Shown here: positions 53,479-62,347 of the stretch, in pieces
Numbering within the stretch: position 1 is the stretch's first letter
How the letters are laid out: the number at the start of each line of letters is the position of its first letter
NCBI GenBank assembly: GCA_024434115.1
Contig: QMIT01000007.1
Location: forward strand, 248,001 to 312,000
Reading direction: 5' to 3'
DNA from: Chloroflexota bacterium
GTDB taxonomy: Bacteria > Chloroflexota > Anaerolineae > Aggregatilineales > J027
DNA: 64,000 bases
Program-made: the position numbers and the translations under genes
Notes under the pieces: model-generated
What the model saw: only the letters and a program-made list of their open reading frames with translations
Told to the model about the DNA's origin: nothing
Database searches by the model: none

Positions 53479-54384
53479 ATGTTCCAAAATATTGACGCTG
53501 TGCAATCCGCGCTCGAATCCCAAAATTATATTGCCGAGCGTGGATTGGTCACGGCGATTTATTTAGCCCTGCGTTTAAATAAGCCGCTTTTTTTGGAAGG
53601 GGAAGCCGGGGTCGGCAAGACCGAAATTGCCAAAGTGCTTGCCAAAATCTTAGGGGCCGACCTTATCCGCCTGCAATGTTATGAGGGCCTCAATGTCAAT
53701 ACGGCCCTCTATGAGTGGAATTATGCCCACCAACTGCTGCATCTACGCTTGTTAGAGGCCAGCGGTGCGACCCGCGAAGAAATGCAAGCCGGATTGTTTA
53801 CCCCCGAATTTTTGCAGGCCCGTCCATTGCTGCAAGCCCTTGAAATGAGCGTCAATGGTCGCCCACCTGTCTTGTTAATTGATGAAATTGACCGGGCCGA
53901 TGAAGAATTTGAAGCCTTTTTGCTAGAACTGCTCTCCGATTTTCAAGTGACGATTCCCGAATTGGGCACGATTCAAGCAACGGTGCCTCCAGTGGTCGTC
54001 GTCACCTCCAATCGCACCCGCGAAATTCACGACGCCCTGAAACGCCGCTGTCTGTATTATTGGATTGATTATCCCAATTTTCAAAAAGAACTGGCGATTG
54101 TGCGGGCCAAAGCACCCGACGCCGAAGCCAATCTTGCTAAACAGGTGACGGCCTTTATCCAAGAACTGCGTCGTATGGAATTGTTTAAAGCGCCGGGGGT
54201 GGCGGAAACACTTGATTGGACAATGGCTCTGATTGCGCTCGATCAACAGACCCTTTCGCCGGAAATTATTGAGCAGACAGCCGGGGTGATCCTGAAATAT
54301 CAAGAAGATGTGCAGATGCTGACCGGGGAGGCTCTCCAATCGGCACTTGACCGTGCCCGAATGCAAATGACGGCGCAAATGTAA
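53479..54384 (+). CDS. coxD: MoxR-family AAA+ ATPase CoxD
   Basis: A 301-residue AAA+ ATPase. Walker A FLEGEAGVGKTEIAKVLA is near residue 37, Walker B VLLIDEIDRADEEFEAFLLE near 133, and sensor VVVTSNRTREIHDALKRRC near 174. In CO dehydrogenase biogenesis, CoxD with CoxE helps finish the metal-sulfur active site. It is followed directly by the partner VWA gene. Length fits CoxD. Confidence 0.93.
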   Translation: MFQNIDAVQSALESQNYIAERGLVTAIYLALRLNKPLFLEGEAGVGKTEIAKVLAKILGADLIRLQCYEGLNVNTALYEWNYAHQLLHLRLLEASGATREEMQAGLFTPEFLQARPLLQALEMSVNGRPPVLLIDEIDRADEEFEAFLLELLSDFQVTIPELGTIQATVPPVVVVTSNRTREIHDALKRRCLYYWIDYPNFQKELAIVRAKAPDAEANLAKQVTAFIQELRRMELFKAPGVAETLDWTMALIALDQQTLSPEIIEQTAGVILKYQEDVQMLTGEALQSALDRARMQMTAQM

Positions 54385-54395
54385 ATGAGGCAGTG

Positions 54396-55634
54396 ATGAA
54401 TAATAGTGCGCGGTGGGGCAGATATTTAGGGCCAGCCGATACACCCTATCATGGCGGCAAATTCCTACAAAATCTGCTGCTGTTTGGGCGATTGTGTAAG
54501 GCACTGGGTATGGATGTCACCCCCAACTGCATGATGGATGTTTCTCACGCCCTGCAATTGGTAGATTTGGGTCAGCAGGAAGATGTCTACCATGCCTGCC
54601 GCGCTTTGATGGTGACACGCCAACGTGATTTAGACTTATTTGACCAAGCCTTCCATATTTTCTGGCAGACCCCCGTGGAAGATTGGGCCACGATGGAGCT
54701 TAAATCCCCCGGCAAACGAGTCCAGCGGCAGCAGCCCAACCCAACCTTTGGCAGCGCCCCTTCGACCACTAAAAATGGTCAGGCGACCAGCGAAACCGAG
54801 ACGATTACCTTTGTCCCGACCTACAGTAATTATGAAACCCTGCGCACCAAAAATTTCGCCGAGATGACGGGTGAAGAAATCCTTGCCGCCAAACGTATCA
54901 TGGAACGGCTGGCGTGGTCACTAGGGATGCGCCAAACGCGACGTTTTCATCCCGGCAGCGGCGACCAATTGGATTTGCGCCATCTGTTCCGCGAAAACAT
55001 GCGTTATGCGGGTGAATTGATTAATCTGCCAACACGTGTGCCAACCTTCAAGCCCCGCCCATTGGTCATGATTTGTGATATCAGTGGCAGCATGGAACGT
55101 TATACCCGTTTATTGCTGCATTTTGTCCATACCCTGTCGCAAAGTATCTATCAGGTCGAATCCTTTGTATTCAGCACCCGTCTGAGCCGCATTACCCGTA
55201 TTATTCGACGCAAGGCGGTTGATCGAGCGCTGGCCGAAGTCGGGCTTACCGTGAAAGACTGGGGCGGTGGCACCAAAATCGGTGATGCCCTGCACAACTT
55301 CAATTATCAATGGGCACGGCGTGTCTTGGGGCGTGGCGCGGTGGTGCTTCTCATTACCGATGGGTGGGATCGTGGCGATCCCGATGTACTGCGGGCGGAA
55401 ATTGAACGGCTGCAACGCAACTGCCACCGTCTGATTTGGCTCAATCCGCTGCTCGGCTCACCCGATTATGAACCGCTGACACGCGGCGCTCAGGCCATGC
55501 TGCCCTGCGTTGATGATTTTTTGCCCGTGCATAATCTCGCCAGCCTTGAAAATCTGGCAAAAGAATTGTGGAAGGTCAATTGGCGTCGTCCAACCCGCGT
55601 AAGACACGGGCATCTTGTTTTGTCAGAGAACTAA
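54396..55634 (+). CDS. coxE: VWA-domain protein CoxE
   Basis: A 412-residue protein. The N-terminal half is a CoxE-type helical region; the C-terminal half is a von Willebrand A domain with the MIDAS motif DISGSM near residue 227. CoxE proteins are clients or adaptors of MoxR ATPases and help mature the molybdenum enzyme. The ATG at 54396 follows GAGG by 5 bases; an overlapping GTG at 54393 is possible. It ends 17 bases before the TIR gene. Confidence 0.9.
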   Translation: MNNSARWGRYLGPADTPYHGGKFLQNLLLFGRLCKALGMDVTPNCMMDVSHALQLVDLGQQEDVYHACRALMVTRQRDLDLFDQAFHIFWQTPVEDWATMELKSPGKRVQRQQPNPTFGSAPSTTKNGQATSETETITFVPTYSNYETLRTKNFAEMTGEEILAAKRIMERLAWSLGMRQTRRFHPGSGDQLDLRHLFRENMRYAGELINLPTRVPTFKPRPLVMICDISGSMERYTRLLLHFVHTLSQSIYQVESFVFSTRLSRITRIIRRKAVDRALAEVGLTVKDWGGGTKIGDALHNFNYQWARRVLGRGAVVLLITDGWDRGDPDVLRAEIERLQRNCHRLIWLNPLLGSPDYEPLTRGAQAMLPCVDDFLPVHNLASLENLAKELWKVNWRRPTRVRHGHLVLSEN

Positions 55635-55651
55635 ATATCTAGGAGTGCATT

Positions 55652-56428
55652 TTGGCGAACAAAAGCATTTTCATTTCTTACTCAAGTCGTCATCGCTTTG
55701 CAACAGCCAAGTTTGTAGAATTCCTTGAGCATCAGGGCTACGACAACGGAGAGATTTTTTGGGACAAATATTTAGTGCCTGCACAAGACTGGCGGGAAGA
55801 GCTAAAAAGTGAAATCCGAGGAAGAGACATCTTTTTGTATTTGTTGACCCCTGAATCAATCAAGTCGGTATATTGTCAAAACGAATACAACTTAGCAGCC
55901 GACGAACAGAAATTGTTTATTCCAGTCGCAACTCATCCGGAAATCTCAAATCTTCCAGATCAGATAAGAAGGACTCAAATCATAGATTTTACAAGTGATA
56001 TACCAAGAGCAGAAATGGATTTGCTTGAAACTCTTAAGGGCGAGAAATTTTATAGGCTTAAACTACAGGACAAAATTGATCCTATTTTCGCGGTTTACCA
56101 TTTAGATGAAATTATTGAAGAAATTGAAGACTTACTTAGAAAAGCCTATATAAATGTGTTATATGCTATAAGAGAGGGAGCTACCCACCTAGATGGTGAA
56201 TATCATAAACCACTGTTTTTTCACTTCCAAGAACTTAGAAATATTTATGTTCCTATAGGAAACGCCAATTGGTTTAACCAAGTTCTCAAAGATTTAGAAG
56301 TCCATCTGCAACATGTCGCCATATATAGGAATAGTTATAGAGTTGACGAAGCCGACAAATTGGCAGAACAAATTAAAAATTCTGCAATTAAGGCTCTAAA
56401 TCTACTATCACAAATTCGGTGGCAGTAG
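55652..56428 (+). CDS. TIR-domain protein with putative NADase site
   Basis: A 258-residue soluble protein. The N-terminal 130 residues are a TIR domain: KSIFISYSSRHRFATAKFVE opens it, and SVYCQNEYNLA contains Cys75-x-x-Glu78, matching the WCxxE catalytic position of NAD-degrading TIR proteins. The C-terminal half is helical and unknown. Such proteins can be immune effectors or toxins. It starts by TTG with TAGGAG 8 bases upstream and lies between coxE and xdhC, in AT-rich DNA unlike both neighbours, so insertion by transfer is likely. No immune partner gene is adjacent. Confidence 0.85.
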   Translation: MANKSIFISYSSRHRFATAKFVEFLEHQGYDNGEIFWDKYLVPAQDWREELKSEIRGRDIFLYLLTPESIKSVYCQNEYNLAADEQKLFIPVATHPEISNLPDQIRRTQIIDFTSDIPRAEMDLLETLKGEKFYRLKLQDKIDPIFAVYHLDEIIEEIEDLLRKAYINVLYAIREGATHLDGEYHKPLFFHFQELRNIYVPIGNANWFNQVLKDLEVHLQHVAIYRNSYRVDEADKLAEQIKNSAIKALNLLSQIRWQ

Positions 56429-56436
56429 ATTACGGA

Positions 56437-56453
56437 CGGAAATTCTATTTCCG
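56437..56453. promoter_or_regulatory. Inverted repeat before xdhC
   Basis: CGGAAAT (56437-56443) and ATTTCCG (56447-56453) form a perfect 7-base repeat around a 3-base loop, between the TIR stop and xdhC. With no T-run it is more likely an operator or RNA hairpin than a terminator. Confidence 0.35.
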
Positions 56454-56486
56454 ATCCGCAAGTAGAATTAATGGTAAGGTGAAATT

Positions 56487-57518
56487 ATGTTAGACATTCT
56501 GGATACCGTACAAAACTGGTTAAATGAAAAACACCCCATCGCGCTTGCCACCGTCGTCAATACATGGGGATCGTCTCCGCGTCCTGCTGGGTCAAAAATG
56601 GCCGTCACTGCTGATATGGTAATCATTGGCTCGGTCAGTGCAGGGTGTGTGGAAAATGCGGTCATCCAAGAGGCACTCGACAGCCTGCAAGATCGCAAAC
56701 CCCGTCTGTTACACTATGGGGTCAGCGATGACACCGCATGGGATGTTGGTCTGACATGTGGCGGCAAGATTTCGATTTATGTCGAGCCACTGGATGCCCG
56801 ATTTTGGCAATTAGCCACCGACCTCGTGCGCCGCGATAGCCCCCATGCCGCTGTCACCATCCTAGAAGGCGATTTGGCCGGAAAAAAGATACTGGTCGGT
56901 TCCGACGGCGCGATTTTGTATGGCAGCGATGGACTTGCCCCAAATCAAACCGCTATGCTGGCGGATGCCGCCCGTCAAAGCCTGCACGCGGGTCAAACCA
57001 ACGCCTGTACCATCGCCGAATTGAATGTGCTGATTGAGGTACATGTACCACGACCCCGCTTGATTATTGTTGGAGGGGCACATGTGGCAATGGCGCTGCA
57101 AAAATTTGCCCAACAGTTGGGGTTTCAGGTCATGCTGGTTGATCCACGCAAAGCCTTTGCCACGCCCGAACGCTTCCCAGATGTCGCCCAAATATTGCAC
57201 ACCTATCCCGATAAGGCCCTGCCCCAAATTGGCCTGACCGCCGAAACCTACCTTGCCGTTTTGACCCACGACCCCAAGATTGACGACCCCGCCCTTATAA
57301 CAGCCCTGCCCGCTGGTGTGCATTATATCGGTGTTCTCAGTAGCCGCCGCACCCATGAAAAGCGTATCGAGCGCCTCACCGCACAAGGGGTAGACACCCG
57401 CCTATTTGACCAAATTCATACTCCCATTGGCCTCAATATCGGGGCGAAGACACCCGAAGAAATCGCACTGGCTATTATGGCGGAAATAATTGCGGTCAAA
57501 AACGGAGTGGCCCAATGA
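56487..57518 (+). CDS. xdhC: XdhC/CoxF molybdenum-cofactor insertion factor
   Basis: A 343-residue protein of the XdhC/CoxI/CoxF family. The N-terminal XdhC domain has ALATVVNTWGSSPRPAGSKM near residue 19 and GSVSAGCVENAV near 49; the C-terminal Rossmann domain has IIVGGAHVAMALQKFA near 192 and YIGVLSSRRTHEKR near 276. It binds the molybdenum cofactor and helps its sulfuration and insertion into xanthine dehydrogenase-like enzymes. Its end overlaps the MoeA-like gene by 4 bases. Confidence 0.92.
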   Translation: MLDILDTVQNWLNEKHPIALATVVNTWGSSPRPAGSKMAVTADMVIIGSVSAGCVENAVIQEALDSLQDRKPRLLHYGVSDDTAWDVGLTCGGKISIYVEPLDARFWQLATDLVRRDSPHAAVTILEGDLAGKKILVGSDGAILYGSDGLAPNQTAMLADAARQSLHAGQTNACTIAELNVLIEVHVPRPRLIIVGGAHVAMALQKFAQQLGFQVMLVDPRKAFATPERFPDVAQILHTYPDKALPQIGLTAETYLAVLTHDPKIDDPALITALPAGVHYIGVLSSRRTHEKRIERLTAQGVDTRLFDQIHTPIGLNIGAKTPEEIALAIMAEIIAVKNGVAQ

Positions 57519-58534
57519 AATTTGGCCCGGTAGCAGTGGACGAGGCGGTTGGCAAAATTCTAGCGCATAATCTGGTCGGGCTGGATGGCAAAAAATTACT
57601 TGGCAAAGGGCATTTAGTAAGCCAAGATAATGTTGAAACTCTCCGCGCCAACGGATACTCAAGTGTGGTGATCGCCGCCCTCGATCCCACCGATCTAGGT
57701 GAAAATGAAGCGGCCCGTCGTGTTGGGATGGCGATTGCGGGGCCAAATGTACGGGTGGTTGCTCCCGGCGTGGGGCGGGCCAATTTGTCGGCGGAGGTAG
57801 ATGGCCCACTCTATGTCAATGTGCCGTTGTTACACCGCTTCAACAGCATTGATGAGGGCATCACCATCGCCACCCTGCGCGAGCACACCCCTGTCAAAAC
57901 CCGCACCTTGATTACCCTCGTCAAGATTATCCCGTTTGGGATTCCTGCCGCACGGGTCGAAGATGTCGAGGCTATCGCCCGCGAATTTGGCCCGGTGGTC
58001 TCGGTACGACCTCTCAAGCCGACAGCCGTTTCCCTTATTATCTCCGGCCCGGAACGCGCCCGTGAACGCCTACTAGGGGACTTTACGCCACCAGTGGAAC
58101 AGCGGATTCAGGCATTGGGCAGTTCACTGAAATCAGTCAACTTTGTCCCGCATACGGCTGAGGCGATTGTGCAAGCGTTATGTAATCAACAAGCCGCCGA
58201 ATCGGGTTTGATTATTCTGGCGGGGATTTCGGCCATCATTGACCGGGATGATGTTGTCCCAACGGCATTACGGCAAGCAGGGGGTAGCGTCAGCCATTTT
58301 GGGGCGCCCGTTGACCCCGGCAGTCTATTGATGTTGGGCTATCTAGGCAATATCCCGGTGATTGGCGCTCCCGGCTGCATCAAATCGTACAAAACCAACA
58401 TCATTGATTGGATTTTGCCGCGCCTGTTGGCAGGCGAACGCCTCACCCATGCCGATTTGATTGAGATGGGACATGGCGGCCTGCTAGACGACATCCATGA
58501 TCGCCCCATGCCCCGCGAAAATAGCGAGGATTAG
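57515..58534 (+). CDS. MoeA/molybdopterin-binding-like protein
   Basis: A 339-residue protein of the molybdopterin-binding family related to MoeA and MoaB. AVDEAVGKILAHNLVG opens it. The molybdopterin-binding half includes LIILAGISAIIDRDDVVPTAL near 248, the conserved GAPVDPGSLLMLGYLGNIPVIGAPGC near 277 and a C-terminal LLAGERLTHADL. Related proteins are often fused to the cytidylyltransferase MobA or MocA; that domain is absent here. It overlaps xdhC by 4 bases and its stop overlaps the convergent acetyltransferase. Confidence 0.8.
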   Translation: MKFGPVAVDEAVGKILAHNLVGLDGKKLLGKGHLVSQDNVETLRANGYSSVVIAALDPTDLGENEAARRVGMAIAGPNVRVVAPGVGRANLSAEVDGPLYVNVPLLHRFNSIDEGITIATLREHTPVKTRTLITLVKIIPFGIPAARVEDVEAIAREFGPVVSVRPLKPTAVSLIISGPERARERLLGDFTPPVEQRIQALGSSLKSVNFVPHTAEAIVQALCNQQAAESGLIILAGISAIIDRDDVVPTALRQAGGSVSHFGAPVDPGSLLMLGYLGNIPVIGAPGCIKSYKTNIIDWILPRLLAGERLTHADLIEMGHGGLLDDIHDRPMPRENSED

Positions 58535-59358
58535 GCTGATGCTTGGGGAAGCCGATTTTTTTCCAGCCAGCGCACCCCAAAATCCACCACCCCGCGCTGT
58601 GAAATGAGACGGGCTTCTGCTTGCCCCACTTTGCCGGGGATGTAGCCAATACTCGTTTCATAATCCGCCCCACACTGCTCAAAATCGTCGGCGTCATAGG
58701 CCAACATGTCATAAGCTATCCATCGGCGTTCGCCATTAACCAAAATCGCGCTGCCCTGTTTTTCCGACACCTTGCCCCAATAATTGCTGCGATGTTCGGC
58801 CAGATGGAGTGAGGTGTTATTGCCATGAACCACCCCCAATAACAACACCTGCCCATCTAGGTCGTAAATCCGCGCAAGGGGAGACCGTTCGCCAAATTGG
58901 GCATCCAGTTGATGCTCGGCGGTAATCCATTCGGCACGTTGACCCCACGCCGCAAACGACCCTGTTGGATGATAGCTCCGCATGACACCGGGCCAGCGTC
59001 GAAAGGTCTCCGCAATAATCCCCATTTGGCGAGTGGGGGTGGTAGCCGGATCAAAAGCGGGCCATTCATCATAAACGATCTGCCACCAGTCCTGTGGAAT
59101 GGGCGGGTTTTGCCAATGGGCTGGGTCGCTGTTATCTGAGGAGTGGCTCGGCATCACCACTGTCCCCGTCGGCGTTAGCACATCCATAATCGCCTGAATC
59201 ACTGGGATAGGCCCGCCCGCCGTCCAGCCGAGTTTGCTCATGGCGGAGTGCATAATAATCACCATCCCCGGTTGGACACCGAGTTGCTCAAAGTCGCGGC
59301 GCAGGGTGGCACGGGTATTGGGAGTGGGGGTTTGTTTTACAACAATGCCTTCATTCAT
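58531..59358 (-). CDS. AAC(3)-family N-acetyltransferase
   Basis: A 275-residue protein of the aminoglycoside 3-N-acetyltransferase family (antibiotic_NAT). IIMHSAMSKLGWTAGG near residue 35, GTVVMPSHSSD near 61, the HPTGSFAAWG motif near 123, and GNNTSLHLAEHRSNY near 178 are typical. Chromosomal members such as YokD often act on unknown amines, so drug resistance cannot be inferred. The ATG at 59358 has GAGG 7 bases upstream. It is convergent with the MoeA-like gene and divergent from rplI. Confidence 0.88.
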   Translation of the reverse strand: MNEGIVVKQTPTPNTRATLRRDFEQLGVQPGMVIIMHSAMSKLGWTAGGPIPVIQAIMDVLTPTGTVVMPSHSSDNSDPAHWQNPPIPQDWWQIVYDEWPAFDPATTPTRQMGIIAETFRRWPGVMRSYHPTGSFAAWGQRAEWITAEHQLDAQFGERSPLARIYDLDGQVLLLGVVHGNNTSLHLAEHRSNYWGKVSEKQGSAILVNGERRWIAYDMLAYDADDFEQCGADYETSIGYIPGKVGQAEARLISQRGVVDFGVRWLEKNRLPQASA

Positions 59359-59472
59359 AGAATGCCTCATTTTTGGCGATAGATAAATTAGGTCTGTCAA
59401 CCGCTGTAAGTCTAACAAAAGATGCGTGTTAGGAAACTGTGGGGTTGTGGTCTGGTATTCACTGCGCCTTTC

Positions 59473-59481
59473 TGGTAAGAT
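59473..59481 (+). promoter_or_regulatory. Extended -10 promoter for rplI
   Basis: TGGTAAGAT has the extended -10 TG and a TAAGAT box, 43 bases before the rplI start. No matching -35 is seen. Confidence 0.4.
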
Positions 59482-59524
59482 ACGCCCACCAATTTCAGAA
59501 ATGGCTTGACAAGGGCTTGTAACA

Positions 59525-60088
59525 ATGAAAGTTATTCTCACTGAATATGTCTATATGCACGGCGTCGCGGGCGACGTGGTTGAAGTAGCGGATGGTTTTG
59601 CACGCAATTTCCTCATTCCACGTGGCAAAGCCGAAAAAGCCACCCCCGCCGCGCTCAAAAAACACCAACAATTGATGGAACTGTCGGTTCAGCGTCGCAA
59701 AGAACTGAATTCACGGCTGGTCGAAGTCGCCCAGAAAATTGATGGAGTGGAACTTGTTTTTGGTCGCAAGGCCGGACGCAATAATAAACTTTATGGTTCG
59801 GTCACGACGGTAGATATTGCCAAAGCGCTGTTGGACAAAACTGGCATTGATATTGATCGTCGCCGCATCAGTGACCGCACCCTGCGCGAAATCGGCAAGT
59901 TCGAAGTTCCGGTTCGTATGGGCAGCGATCTGGCCCCCAATGTTCACGTTGTCATTCTGCGCGAAGAAGACGTTGAAAAATATCTCGCGGGTCAACAGGT
60001 GGATGTGCCAGTCCATACAGCGGAAGAATATATCGAAGTTGAAGAGGCTGTCGAAGAAGAAGCAGTGGCTGAAGAAGCGGCTGAATAA
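59525..60088 (+). CDS. rplI: Ribosomal protein L9 with acidic tail
   Basis: A 187-residue large-subunit protein. MKVILTEYVYMHGVAGDVV and DGFARNFLIPRGKA form the N-terminal rRNA-binding domain, a long connecting helix follows, and the C-terminal domain includes KLYGSVTTVDIAKAL. L9 normally ends near residue 148; here about 35 additional residues form a Glu/Ala/Val-rich acidic tail. L9 supports reading-frame maintenance. It is followed at 47 bases by the RodZ-like gene. Confidence 0.93.
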   Translation: MKVILTEYVYMHGVAGDVVEVADGFARNFLIPRGKAEKATPAALKKHQQLMELSVQRRKELNSRLVEVAQKIDGVELVFGRKAGRNNKLYGSVTTVDIAKALLDKTGIDIDRRRISDRTLREIGKFEVPVRMGSDLAPNVHVVILREEDVEKYLAGQQVDVPVHTAEEYIEVEEAVEEEAVAEEAAE

Positions 60089-60134
60089 TTCTGCCGCGCA
60101 TCCGACCTCGGAATAAACGATAGAGAACAACTCA

Positions 60135-61499
60135 GTGAGTGATCTGGAAATTCTGGGGGCGCAATTTCGTCGGGCGCGGGAAGATCGTCGTCTGACCTTT
60201 GAGCAAATCGAGCGTCAAACACGTATCCGCGCCCATTACCTAGAAGCCATTGAACTAGGCAATTTTGGCGTTATCCCATCGCCCGTGCAACTACGCGGCT
60301 TTATACGTAATTATGCCCGTGCAGTCGGTCTCGATCCTGATTTAATGCTGGGACAAGTTGAAGAAGCACTGGCGAATTCGGGTAGCCGCCGACAGAAAAA
60401 AACCAAAAAAGACACAATTTCTGGCAATACCCCCCCTGACGGATCGGTTGTTATTCCCGACACCCTTGAAACCTATCGCGCCCCGGTCATTGTACCGCGT
60501 GCCTCGCATTCCAATATTGAGGTGACAGCCGCGCCAACCTATGCCCCGCGCAACCGCAACCCGCTTCGTACCATTTTCGCGGTAATCGTGGCAACCTTGC
60601 TGACCGGGGTGATTATTGGTGGATTGTTGGTGGCTATCAATGATTTGGCGGAAAAAAGCAATCAGCCAACCCGACCCTCACCCCTAGTGGAAATTAATAA
60701 TATCAATAATCCGCCACCAATCATTGCCACCAGTACCCCAACATTCGGAGGAGTAGTTGTGCCTCCCCCTAGCACCAATCAAACCCTTGAATTTAACTCG
60801 TCCAGCAGCCTTTACATCTCTATCGCGGCTGTCCAACGGGCATGGGTGCGGGTGACTACAGATGGGGCTATCCAATTTGAAGGGATTCTCGCCCCCGGTG
60901 ATGGATTGGGCTATCCGGCTGACCAAAGCATTACCCTCAAAACCACCAACGCGGGTGGTTTACAAGTGACCATTAATGGGCAGGAATTTCGCTTGGGGGA
61001 GCCACGCCAGTCCTTTGAGCAAACCTTTACCCTCGATGGTTTGATTACGCCGACCTTTGCGCCAACCAATACCCCAACGATTACCTATACCCCATCGGCG
61101 ACCAACACACCGGGGGCATCCATCACCCCCACTTTGACGGAAACCCCAACTTTGGAAAGCAATACCACCGGAGATAGTGCGCCAGTTTCGCCAAGCAACA
61201 CCACAGCACTGTTGGCAAGTCCGGGAGTGGTCTCCCCAACGCCGCTGCCCCCCATCGGTGAAATTTCGGCATCCACTACCACTCCATCACCGACCATCCC
61301 AAATTCCGTAACAACCAACACATTGCCCCCAACGGTAGAGGTTTCTTCGCCAACGCCACTGGTGTTAAATTCGCCGACCTATACCCCCTCCCGTACTCCA
61401 ACCTATACCCCACCTCCATCCGCCACGCCGAATATCACCATGACTCCCTCGCCATTTTTGCCCGCAAGAATTACTCGAACCCCCACCCTTACAAAATAG
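60135..61499 (+). CDS. RodZ-like HTH membrane protein
   Basis: A 454-residue protein. The N-terminal helix-turn-helix (about 8-75, with FRRAREDRRLTFEQIERQT) is of the RodZ/YmfM type, which binds the actin MreB. A membrane span lies near 141-165. The extracellular part contains a DUF4115-like domain near 215-300 (SLYISIAAVQRAWVRVTTDG), then a long Thr/Pro/Ser-rich tail (TPT, NTPT repeats) to the end. RodZ helps maintain rod shape; no mreB is in the window. GTG start with a weak upstream site. Confidence 0.8.
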   Translation: MSDLEILGAQFRRAREDRRLTFEQIERQTRIRAHYLEAIELGNFGVIPSPVQLRGFIRNYARAVGLDPDLMLGQVEEALANSGSRRQKKTKKDTISGNTPPDGSVVIPDTLETYRAPVIVPRASHSNIEVTAAPTYAPRNRNPLRTIFAVIVATLLTGVIIGGLLVAINDLAEKSNQPTRPSPLVEINNINNPPPIIATSTPTFGGVVVPPPSTNQTLEFNSSSSLYISIAAVQRAWVRVTTDGAIQFEGILAPGDGLGYPADQSITLKTTNAGGLQVTINGQEFRLGEPRQSFEQTFTLDGLITPTFAPTNTPTITYTPSATNTPGASITPTLTETPTLESNTTGDSAPVSPSNTTALLASPGVVSPTPLPPIGEISASTTTPSPTIPNSVTTNTLPPTVEVSSPTPLVLNSPTYTPSRTPTYTPPPSATPNITMTPSPFLPARITRTPTLTK

Positions 61500-61564
61500 C
61501 GTTCATTTTCGAGCCGTCGTTCATTACAATAGCCCGCATCTACTCGAACCCCACTTGGAAGGAA

Positions 61565-62347
61565 ATGGCTGGCATGACCCAGTTTTATGACACGATTGCA
61601 CGCTTTTATGACGCCGAAAATCTGGATATGACCGATGATTTGGCTTTTTACAGCGAACTCGCCGCCGAATATGGCGAACCTATTTTGGATGTGGGCTGTG
61701 GGACAGGTCGGGTGATGCTACATCTGGCACAGGAAGGCTATCAATGCGTTGGGGTGGATACTTCGCCTCAAATGCTGGCACGGGGTAAACGTAAGGTTGA
61801 GTCATTAGGGGCGGATGTTGCGGAACTGGCCCGTTTTGTCGAAGGAGATATTGCCACCTACAGCGCTCCCAACACGTATAACATGATTTTGCTGCCCTAT
61901 CATGCGTTTATGCACTTTCAAGAACAAGAACAGCAACTAGCCATTCTACAACAGCTAAAAACAAATTTGGCCGAGGATGGGATCATCGTTTTTGATTTGC
62001 CGAATGCTGGAGAAGCCTTTAGCACACAAGACGACCACACCATTTCGCTTGAGCGCACCTTTATCGAACCCGAAACGGGCCATCTGGTGATGCAGCAGTC
62101 GGTGAGTCAATTAGACCGCGCCGAGCAATTGCTATATATCACATGGATTTATGATGAGGTTACATCCGATGGCACGGTAAAACGCACGGTTGCCCCGCTG
62201 GTGCTGCGCTATGTATTTCTGAGCGAACTCAAGCTGTTGTTAGCCGCTAGTGAATTAGAACTATTTGAGGTACACGGAGATTATGATGGCAGTCCCTATG
62301 CAGACGGCAGTCCACGCATGATTGTGGTGGCGGGTAAGGCCAACTAA
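61565..62347 (+). CDS. Class I SAM-dependent methyltransferase
   Basis: A 260-residue methyltransferase of the Methyltransf_25/11 type. Motif I ILDVGCGTGRVML is near residues 41-53; the acidic residue binding the adenosylmethionine ribose is in GVDTSPQMLARG. Substrate unknown. A possible promoter lies upstream, TTCATT at 61502 and TACAAT at 61525-61530. The start could be the ATG at 61565 or 61574. It is monocistronic and its stop overlaps the convergent MgtC gene by 4 bases. Confidence 0.82.
   Translation: MAGMTQFYDTIARFYDAENLDMTDDLAFYSELAAEYGEPILDVGCGTGRVMLHLAQEGYQCVGVDTSPQMLARGKRKVESLGADVAELARFVEGDIATYSAPNTYNMILLPYHAFMHFQEQEQQLAILQQLKTNLAEDGIIVFDLPNAGEAFSTQDDHTISLERTFIEPETGHLVMQQSVSQLDRAEQLLYITWIYDEVTSDGTVKRTVAPLVLRYVFLSELKLLLAASELELFEVHGDYDGSPYADGSPRMIVVAGKAN

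Noticed and set aside
55652..56428. Reading the TIR gene as part of a defence island (for example a Thoeris-like or CBASS-like system).
   Set aside because: No sirtuin, SLOG, cyclase, STING, Argonaute or other immune gene is adjacent; neighbours are molybdoenzyme maturation genes.
57515..58534. Calling the molybdopterin-binding gene a MobA/MocA cytidylyltransferase.
   Set aside because: No nucleotidyltransferase signature is present; only the MoeA-like binding region is seen.
58531..59358. Calling the AAC(3)-like gene an aminoglycoside resistance determinant.
   Set aside because: Chromosomal family members often lack resistance activity, and no mobile element is near.
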